Part shown: positions 57,763 through 64,000 of the stretch, one piece after another | Layout: each line of letters starts with the position of its first letter | Position numbering within the stretch: position 1 is the stretch's first letter | Assembly: GCA_001599615.1 (NCBI GenBank) | Contig: BCHJ01000002.1 | Location: 124,001-188,000, forward strand | Length of the DNA: 64,000 bases | Reading direction: 5' to 3' | Origin: Thielaviopsis euricoi | Lineage: Eukaryota > Ascomycota > Sordariomycetes > Microascales > Ceratocystidaceae | The notes under the pieces: model-generated | The model's database searches: none | What the model saw: the letters and a program-made list of their open reading frames with translations, nothing else | What the model was told of the DNA's origin: nothing | Position numbers and translations under genes: made by a program

Positions 57763-58327
57763 ATGCACATCTGGTGTTAGTTGGTTAGCTTTGCATTGGA
57801 GATAGGTGATAAATATACTTCTTGGATATCGACGTGCATTACGTGGGATACAAAACTCACCACTCCATTGTTATTCGAGCGCTTCCGTTTTAGCCGCCGA
57901 CATATCACGTTTATTCCTGCTGCTTATAGGCGGGTGTCATGTGATTTACCGTGAATTCTGCCGTATTAGATGCTTAGCCTATATACAAGGTCCATCGCAT
58001 AAAGTTTGTATGTTAACCTCGCACGGCTTACCAAGCCCAAATGTATAGCTTTTAGCTTTGCAATGTAAATTACATTGTGTTGCCAAAATCTATACTTTGA
58101 AATTTGGTAAGCCGTGCGCGGTAAGCTAACAAACTTTACACGACCCACCATAGTATGCAGCGTGCTTTCGGCTGTGACCTACCCCCACGTAGGAACGGCA
58201 ATGTCAGGAACTTTCTGCAACCGTCCTCATATATAAATGCCGTCGTTTCTCTCAACTCTTGGCTTCCAAGTAGCCTGTTCTGCGTCCGTAAATCAACAAG
58301 CCATTTATAAATATACATATATTCATC
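57763..58327. other. Intergenic region CLPTM1 gene - aldolase, holding a large inverted repeat
   Basis: CLPTM1-gene 3' flank, then a nested inverted repeat (57990-58145, listed separately), then the aldolase promoter with TATA-like words (TATAAAT at 58232-58238; another near 58306). Confidence 0.6.
57990..58145. repeat. ~150-bp nested inverted repeat (hairpin/MITE-like)
   Basis: The left arm around 57998-58048 and right arm around 58090-58142 are imperfect reverse complements. They share a perfect 15-mer pair, CGCACGGCTTACCAA (58020-58034) with TTGGTAAGCCGTGCG (58104-58118), and also AAAGTTTG (58001-58008) with its complement CAAACTTT near 58130-58137. The loop contains a perfect palindrome CAATGTAA-A-TTACATTG (58061-58077). 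Pairing weakens outward. No transposase or obvious target-site duplication was identified. Confidence 0.85.
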
Positions 58328-59266
58328 ATGTCTCTCCCCTGTGGCGTCTACGCGCCTACTGTGACCTTTTTCCACGCTGATGAGTCTCTCGACTCTGCCT
58401 CTATTGCCACCCACGCCGTGCGCCTCGCCCACGCCGGTCTCGCCGGCCTTGTCGTGATGGGATCCAACGGCGAAGCCGTGCACTGCTCCACCTCCGAAAA
58501 GCTCTCAGTGCTATCGACCACACGGCGCGCCCTTGACGATGCCGGCTTTGCCTCAATGCCTGTGCTATTTGGCGCCTCGGCCGCCAGCGTCCTGCACACC
58601 ATCGATCTATGCACGCAGGCGCAAAAGGCCGGCGCCTGTGCCGCCCTGGTGCTTCCGCCCTCGTACTACCGCGGCCTGATGGATGCGCAGGCTGTTACCG
58701 ACTACTTCCGCGCCGTGGCAGACGCTTCGCCCATTCCCATCGTCGTGTACAACTACCCCGGGGCCGTCGCGGGGATCGACCTGGACAGCGACCAGCTGAT
58801 TGCGCTGGGCGCCCACCCCAACATTTCGGGCGTCAAGTTCACGTGCGGAAATACCGGCAAACTAACGCGTGTGGCCGACGCCCTAGAGGCGTCTACGGCG
58901 GGCAGCACCGGCAGCGGGTTCATGGCGTTTGGCGGCATGGCGGACTTCACCGTGCAGACGCTGGCGGGCGGCGGCAGCGGGATTATCGCGGGCGGCGCAA
59001 ATGTACTGCCAAAGCTGTGCGTCAAGGTGTGGAATACGTATGCGGCGGGGGATTTGGCGGAGGCAGTGCGGCTGCAAAAGATATTGTCAAAGGCTGATTG
59101 GGTTCTGACCAAGACGGCAATTCCGGGGACAAAGAGCGCGGTGCAGTCGTATTACGGATACGGCAATGGACTGCCAAGACGGCCTCTGCGGAAACTGAGT
59201 ATAGAAGAGGCCGACGAAGTGGCACAGAAGATCAAAGATGCCATGGAGCTGGAGTTGTCTTTGTAG
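58328..59266 (+). CDS. DapA-family (DHDPS/NAL-like) aldolase
   Basis: Class I, Schiff-base-forming pyruvate aldolase/lyase superfamily. Single exon, 312 residues, the family's normal length. The (beta/alpha)8 signatures are present: GSNGEA at 45-50 (GTTGE-like phosphate/carboxylate loop), the Tyr of VVYNYPG at about 141, and the Schiff-base Lys in GVKFTCGN at about 170. Fungi use such enzymes as 4-hydroxy-2-oxoglutarate, 2-keto-3-deoxy-sugar-acid (e.g. L-galactonate) or other aldolases; lysine synthesis by DHDPS is unlikely because fungi use the aminoadipate route. The substrate cannot be told from sequence. It is convergent with a FAD oxidoreductase 51 bp downstream; a sugar transporter and glycosidase lie beyond. 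Confidence 0.88.
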   Translation: MSLPCGVYAPTVTFFHADESLDSASIATHAVRLAHAGLAGLVVMGSNGEAVHCSTSEKLSVLSTTRRALDDAGFASMPVLFGASAASVLHTIDLCTQAQKAGACAALVLPPSYYRGLMDAQAVTDYFRAVADASPIPIVVYNYPGAVAGIDLDSDQLIALGAHPNISGVKFTCGNTGKLTRVADALEASTAGSTGSGFMAFGGMADFTVQTLAGGGSGIIAGGANVLPKLCVKVWNTYAAGDLAEAVRLQKILSKADWVLTKTAIPGTKSAVQSYYGYGNGLPRRPLRKLSIEEADEVAQKIKDAMELELSL

Positions 59267-59317
59267 AGACTATGAGTAGATGCATTCTTTAGATTACATA
59301 GTCAAACATGAAGCGTA

Positions 59318-60718
59318 TTACAGACCAAACTTGCGTGGCTCTAGAGCCTCGACATTGGCACTACTCGTCTTCCCGTCAAAAATATACTCCGCCATTAAAC
59401 AGCCCGTTGCTGGCCCATTCTGAATTCCCCAGCACGTGTGTCCAGCTGCAATGAAGAGACCGGTAATCTTGCTCGGTCCAATCAGCGGATCCGTCTCGCC
59501 AGTAATCGGCGAGTGTTGTGGTAAATAGCAAGCCTGCTTAGTCTTGATGGTGGCAGAGCGCAACTGTGGCGAAATGAGGCTCATGTAGGCGATGATGTCG
59601 TCGCATTGGGCCTCGTCGAATTGGACCTCATCTGCAAACTCGGGGAGAGGAACACGAGAGTCGGTTTCGCCTAAAGACATGAGTTAGTACTGACCATGCA
59701 TGTATCAAGAAGGTAGACACATACCACAGGCGTAGACTTCGCCAAAAGGACGGGCATAAACTTCAGGGTCAACGGTCCGAGAGTGCTTGCGCTTCTGGCC
59801 AGCAGCTTTGCGATGAGCCGGAGTCCATTTCTGTGGCAGGGCAATGCCTGTGAAAACAGCATATGGAGCAACTTCGGCATTGTACACGACACTGTGAGCG
59901 CGCACAGAGGTAATCTCCGCCTTTTGTATCAGAGAAGATGTCCACGGCCCAGCGGCCACTACAACATCGGTGGCGTCAAGAGTCGAGACGGTCCCGTCTT
60001 CACGATCCAGGTACTCAACACCGACAACACTCTTTCCGTCGGCGCTGTACAAAATCTTGATGACCTTGGCCTTGGTCACAATCTTGACTCCAGCATCTGC
60101 CGCCATCTCGGCCATGCTGCTGGTGAAGTGAAACGGATGAACCTGCGCTGTGTTTCCGTCCATGGCATCCCACCACGTGACGGCCTCCGGGGAGATGTAG
60201 TCCAGATCCGCTGGGAAGTTTGCCGGCGTAAGCTTCGACTTTGCCTTTGCATCCTGTTTGGGCAGCTTCTTCCAAGCTTCGCCACTGCTGCCGTCCACTG
60301 CTCCATCCGCAGACGTCTGTCCTGCCGACTTTTCGGCCTCTTGCGCATCAATCATGGCCTGTGTCACGCGTGCTTGCACAGTACCGCAGCTAACGTGGCG
60401 ATAGCCCCATTTTTGGTCGCCGCCATGTTCATTAGCCAGGCGAGCGTGCAGGTCGTAAGAGAGCTGAGTGATACATCCAGGGTAGGCCCATTCGGCGAGA
60501 AGACCCCCAGCCTTGCCCGAGGAGCCGGCGGCGACAGAGCTCGCTTCTATGAGAGTAATGGAATGAAGAGCCTTGTTAAAGTGCGCATGGCGAGTGAGGA
60601 AGTAGGCTGTGGTTGAGCCGATGATGCCGCCTCCTAGTAACTGTTAGTGCTGAAAGCGGGGTTAGATGAGGGGTCGGACCCTACCGACTATCACAATGTT
60701 TCGCTTGGCAGCTGACAT
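59318..60718 (-). CDS. FAD-dependent oxidoreductase, DAO family (yeast Tda3-like)
   Basis: Glycine/D-amino-acid-oxidase-type flavoprotein. Exons 60685-60718, 59725-60633, 59318-59670; 431 residues. Splicing at GTAGGG/TAG reconstitutes the dinucleotide-binding motif IVIVGGGIIGSTTAYFL at residues 8-24. The next helix-strand has ITLIEASSVAAGSSGKAGG, the usual DAO-family pattern. The middle shows WWDAMDGNTAQVHPFHFTSSM and DVVVAAGPWTSSLI (the second FAD-contact strand), and the C-terminus LFIAAGHTCWGIQNGPATGCLMAEYI is the closing FAD-binding element. Overall resemblance is to Tda3-like oxidoreductases; the physiological substrate is unknown. A ~30-residue Ala/Ser/Lys insertion (around residues 110-145) looks like a surface loop. 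Confidence 0.88.
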
Positions 60719-61130
60719 TTCGTAAAATAGAAACAGTCAAAGTTCTTAGATTTTGTATATGGCTGATGCGGGTGTAGAAGAGAAAGAGATGGAAGAGAGA
60801 GCAGTTGACTGTGGCCAATTAAAAGCGTGAATTAATAAGCGGTGGGATGGAACGGGCTACGAACATCACGGGTTTAGAAACGGCATCCACGGAATTTTTG
60901 GCGGTGAGGAAGCTAGGGAAGTCGCGAAAATTTTAGCAACCAAAAAGGAAAGACATTAATTAATAAGCAATCGACTATTTGAAGATATCATAAAAGCAAA
61001 AGTGTTGAAACTAATTACAGACCGGTAAACGACAAACAAAAAATATCAAGAACAACAAAATCAAAATAGGTCATGACCACGGCATCTCATCTCACCACTC
61101 ACTCACTCACTCGCTCACGAATTTAAACGT
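60719..61130. other. Intergenic region between FAD oxidoreductase and MFS transporter
   Basis: Promoter of the leftward oxidoreductase and 3' flank of the transporter. A CACT/ACTC tetramer run occurs at about 61094-61117. No gene seen. Confidence 0.5.
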
Positions 61131-62680
61131 TTAGGCACTCTTAACAGCCACTGAAACGTCGCTGTTTTTCTCGCACGCCTCACGCACCGCTTCCGCCTTG
61201 ACCGGATCGAAAATCTCGTCAATCTCCTCCAGCGTGCGGCCCTTCGTCTCGACCCAAAAGACAAACACGAGCACCCAAAACAGCACATTCCAGCTGGCAT
61301 TGACCATGTACGTCTTCCAGCCAATGGCGTTGAACATGTACGGGAACACCTCGGTGACAAAGATGCCGCACACGCGCGCCCAAAAGACAAACATGGCCAT
61401 GCCTGTGCCACGCATGTTGTACGAGAGCACTTCGGCCGGGTACATGCTCGTCAGCGGCGTGATACCAAACGAGTAGCAGCCCAGGAAGAGGAACACCGCT
61501 GCCACCGTGCCGTACACGCCGCTCTGGTCGCTGGACGTGCCATAGGCTGCCGTCAGGCCGCCAACAAGGTACAGCATGGCGGTAGCACTGCCGAGCGACA
61601 TGAGACACAGCATGCGACGACCAATTTTGTCAGAGAGCAGCGAGCCAGCAATTCCGACAAAGAACTGGAAGGCTGAAAGCACCATGTTGATTTCCATCTG
61701 CTTCTTGGACGAGGTGATGCCGGCCTGTGACAGCATCGTGCCGTAATAGTACGTGATAACGTTGCTGCCCGTCAGCATGGCCAGCGGAGCCACCGACACA
61801 GCCAGGCCTAGACGCCGGCGATTCTCAGCCGTGCGGAAGATTTCAACAAAGCCGAGCTGTGCACCAGTCGTCTTTTCGTACTCCATGGTGGCCAGGATCT
61901 GGGCCATTTGCGTCTGAACTTCAGTGGACTCCTCTGGCAGCCCATTGATCCGGACCAACACAGCAAGGGCTTCGGTAGGACGATTGTTGTGTGCCAGCCA
62001 ACGGGGCGATTCCGGCAGCAGCGGCAAAATCAGAAGTAGAATTGCGGGCACAGCGCCCTGCAGGATACACGGGATACGCCAGGCCCAAGTGGACGGGTTG
62101 AGGTTCGCAGTCTATAAGAGAAACAAGGTGTTGAGCATCTGGTCAGGCAGGCCAATAGGGGACAGAAGAATTGCAGACTTACACCATAGCAGATGCCCGT
62201 GGCCAGGAAGCTGCCCAGCGACCAGCAGGTAAAATACATGCCGAGAGCAAACGAGCGCACATGAGGCGCCGTCGTTTCACTGACATAGGCACTCGCCGAG
62301 CCCTGAGCCAAGCCCATGCCTAAGCCAACAATCATGCGGCCGGCGATGAACATGGCAATGTTCTGGGCACCGCCACTGATGGCGGCACCAATAATGTTTA
62401 ATATGGCCGAGAGAGCAATGGCGGGCTTGCGACCGCGCACGTCCATAACCCAGCCGGTAAAGGGCACGACAAGAATTGCGCCGAGGAACACGGCGGTGGT
62501 GTTAACGGCAATTGTGGCGGTGTTTAGCGAGAAGTAGTCGAGATACGAGCTGAGCACGTTGATGGAGCCCATGACGGAGCCGTCGTAAGCAATGACCATG
62601 GAGTCAACGACGCACACGGAGACCACCAGTGCGGTGGTCAAGCTCATGCTGAGCGAAGACGAGAAGGCAGCAAGAGACAT
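61131..62680 (-). CDS. MFS sugar transporter
   Basis: Major facilitator superfamily, sugar porter family (uptake of mono- or disaccharides across the plasma membrane, usually with protons). Exons 62183-62680 and 61131-62111; 492 residues. Family motifs: GWVMDVRGRKPAI between helices 2-3, GRMIVGLGMG in helix 4, LPESPRWL after helix 6, SDKIGRRMLCL between helices 8-9, and VETKGRTLEEIDEIF at the end of helix 12. Twelve hydrophobic segments fit. The intron (62112-62182) uses GTAAGT and TAG. Fungal lactose/quinate-type permeases have a similar layout, so the substrate is uncertain. TATATAT lies 66 bp upstream (62746-62752). Confidence 0.92.
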
Positions 62681-62745
62681 GGCGGCGGTTGTTGGCGATG
62701 GAAAGACATGATGGGCAAATCCAAAGAGGAGGGGAGGCACCGCGG

Positions 62746-62752
62746 TATATAT
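62746..62752 (-). promoter_or_regulatory. TATA-like box of the MFS transporter gene
   Basis: TATATAT in a GC-rich surround (CGCGGTATATATGCGG), 66 bp upstream of the transporter start codon, at a usual distance for a fungal core promoter. Confidence 0.45.
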
Positions 62753-63066
62753 GCGGCAAAGTGGCGATCTCGATCGGGAAGCAAGATTGGCACGCGACAG
62801 TGTGACAAGCCCGTGTTGTTCTTGTCTGATAGGACGGTTGTTGTTTAGACAAAGCGACAGGGTATGGGCGGCGTGTGATGCTGCAGATTAATCTACCGCC
62901 AGCTGCAAATCGGACAAGTCCTATCCACAGCCGGCGTCTGTGCTAGGCTGTCACAGCAGCCGCCAAGATTTATTGTGACAGCTCTGCTAGTACCAGCAAA
63001 CAGTACTCACTGCTACCACTGGGCCAGGGGTTTAACTCAGTTGACGACTACTGGGCAGAAGAACAT

Positions 63067-63078
63067 GTGGGGGTGGAG
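63067..63078 (+). promoter_or_regulatory. Adjacent pair of CreA-type sites (SYGGRG)
   Basis: GTGGGG and GTGGAG abut directly, both matching the SYGGRG consensus of the carbon catabolite repressor CreA/Cre1, about 390 bp upstream of the sugar-transporter start. Paired sites are the form usually functional in fungi, but the hexamer is common by chance. Confidence 0.35.
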
Positions 63079-63785
63079 CCCGGCTCCCAAGTCCAAGTTA
63101 GCCAAGTGTGCCATACTAATCCAGACGCCGTGAGTGGTCGAACCAAAGCATATCAGCAATCTAGCTATCACTGTATAGGAGCAATGCACAGGGTTTAGCT
63201 TGGTTCCAAGTGCAACCACTACTGCTACTAGTAACAGTAGATGAGCTAAATTACGAGGACGTTGGGCGCCGCTGTAAGGGCGGACAGCTAAACAATAAAC
63301 CAAAGAGTTCTATTATTATGCAGTACGCTGAAAAAAAGTACAAGAAAAATACAGCGCAGTAACAGTATGGCTATCACATACTGCACAGAGGTGTTCTCCG
63401 CCTTGGCCGAGTCTTTTCTCTTATTCCTGCTGCCGCAGAGAGAATACACACGTTTCACTGTGTCTTCTCTTGTCCATCCATCTCTGTAGATAAGAACATG
63501 TCGCCCTTGTCACTTACTGCTACCCCAAATAGCTCGCTTCTCTGCTCCAACACGCTGTAAGCTATTAACAGTAACCTATTGGTCCTACCGCTGTTAACTG
63601 CTAGTGTGAAGGAATATACGACAGGGGGTTCGCAGTGGCGTCGGAACATGATAAGCGGAAAATCAAGCTAAGAAAAAGAAAAACGTGGTTGTGAAATTAT
63701 CTCCGTTAAATTCAAACTATCTAACCCTATCACTTACACGCACAACCCTATGAGAACCGTACTGCTACTGATGGTAGCGGCACTT

Positions 63786-64000
63786 TTATTTTACAACAAC
63801 AGCTATATCTGCCACCACATCGCACAGCCGCGAACTCGTAGCCAGCCACATCTGATACATGCCTGGATCAACCCTCCACGCGCCCCGATCCTCATCAAAC
63901 CACTTGACCGCCTCGCTGCCCACCTGCAAGCTAACCACGCTGCTTTCGCCCGGCGCCAAATGCGTCTTTGCAAAAGCCGCCAGCGACCGACGCGCCGCCA
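63786..64000 (-). CDS. C-terminal end of a glycoside hydrolase family 3 protein (partial)
   Basis: The last 71 codons of a leftward gene whose 5' part lies beyond the right edge. The frame reads RRSLAAFAKTHLAPGESSVV, KWFDEDRGAWRVDPGMYQMWLATSSR and ends VVADIAVVVK. This matches the fibronectin type III-like C-terminal domain of fungal GH3 beta-glucosidases/beta-xylosidases (L..F.K..L.PGES..V, WFDE...W...PG.Y...VG.SSR). No catalytic residues fall inside the window. A role in hydrolysing beta-linked di- or oligosaccharides fits the neighbouring sugar transporter. Confidence 0.75.
   Translation of the reverse strand, partial: AARRSLAAFAKTHLAPGESSVVSLQVGSEAVKWFDEDRGAWRVDPGMYQMWLATSSRLCDVVADIAVVVK

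Larger units (their letters stand above)
62681..63785. other. Upstream region of MFS gene and 3' flank of glycosidase
   Basis: 1.1 kb without coding sequence, containing a TATA-like box and a pair of CreA-type hexamers (listed separately). Confidence 0.55.

Noticed and set aside
1..64000. CRISPR arrays, operons or bacterial-type defence systems
   Set aside because: The sequence is clearly eukaryotic, with spliceosomal introns throughout; the tandem repeats have no spacer structure.

Overview
The window is nuclear DNA of a filamentous ascomycete, probably Pezizomycotina. The signs are many short introns (roughly 50-330 nt) with GTAAGT/GTATGT-like donors, CTAAC/CTGAC branch sites and YAG acceptors, Zn(II)2Cys6 and bZIP regulators, a fungal Mediator subunit 5, and the bifunctional ornithine acetyltransferase. 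Dense GTAC/TACTAG palindromes between genes suggest Sordariomycetes, but that is a weak inference. I can support 23 protein genes (two cut by the window edges) and one tRNA. There are no rRNA genes, recognisable transposons or CRISPR arrays. A 100-N scaffold gap sits inside a poly-T tract at 6858-6957.

Layout. 1-1535 (-): RFX transcription factor, running off the left edge. 4852-5776 (+): Yop1/DP1 ER-shaping protein. 7197-9143 (+): Mid1 calcium-channel subunit. 9726-10430 (+): mitochondrial ribosomal protein mS41. 10431-21434: an 11-kb stretch without a credible gene, full of microsatellites. 21435-22613 (+): small bZIP-like factor. 23537-24766 (+): charged SMAP-domain protein. 25323-25711 (-): Ysy6/RAMP4. 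26443-26884 (+): small mitochondrial-type membrane protein. 27121-28031 (-): TRAP-alpha/Irc22. 28880-31531 (+): uncharacterised F-box-like protein. 31850-35359 (-): Mediator Med5. 37040-38567 (+): ornithine acetyltransferase (ArgJ). 38678-38749 (+): tRNA-Trp. 38856-39716 (-): SNRNP27-like splicing factor. 39967-41146 (-): Elongator Elp5. 42060-45557 (+): Zn2Cys6 regulator. 45846-47244 (-): ASXH/DEUBAD protein. 48511-49309 (+): Sec22 SNARE. 49857-51209 (-): uncharacterised zinc-binding-like protein. 51210-55642: a second, 4.4-kb gene-poor stretch. 55643-57762 (+): CLPTM1 family. 58328-59266 (+): DapA-family aldolase. 59318-60718 (-): Tda3-like FAD oxidoreductase. 61131-62680 (-): MFS sugar transporter. 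63786-64000 (-): C-terminus of a probable GH3 glycosidase.

Functionally most of this is housekeeping. There is an early-secretory theme (Yop1, Ysy6, TRAP-alpha, Sec22, CLPTM1) scattered along the window with no operon-like logic, and a transcription theme (RFX, bZIP, Med5, Elp5, Zn2Cys6, ASXH). The last 6 kb looks more like a metabolic neighbourhood: aldolase, FAD oxidoreductase, sugar transporter and glycosidase.

I see no clear new multi-gene system. The observations most worth following are a ~150-bp nested inverted repeat upstream of the aldolase (57990-58145), a strong excess of pentanucleotide and 10/11-bp tandem repeats in non-coding DNA, the 11-kb gene-empty block before the bZIP gene, a start codon that forms its own 3-nt coding exon in the YSY6 homologue, and two uncharacterised fungal proteins. 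All exon boundaries were placed by eye from splice signals and reading frame; no alignment was run.
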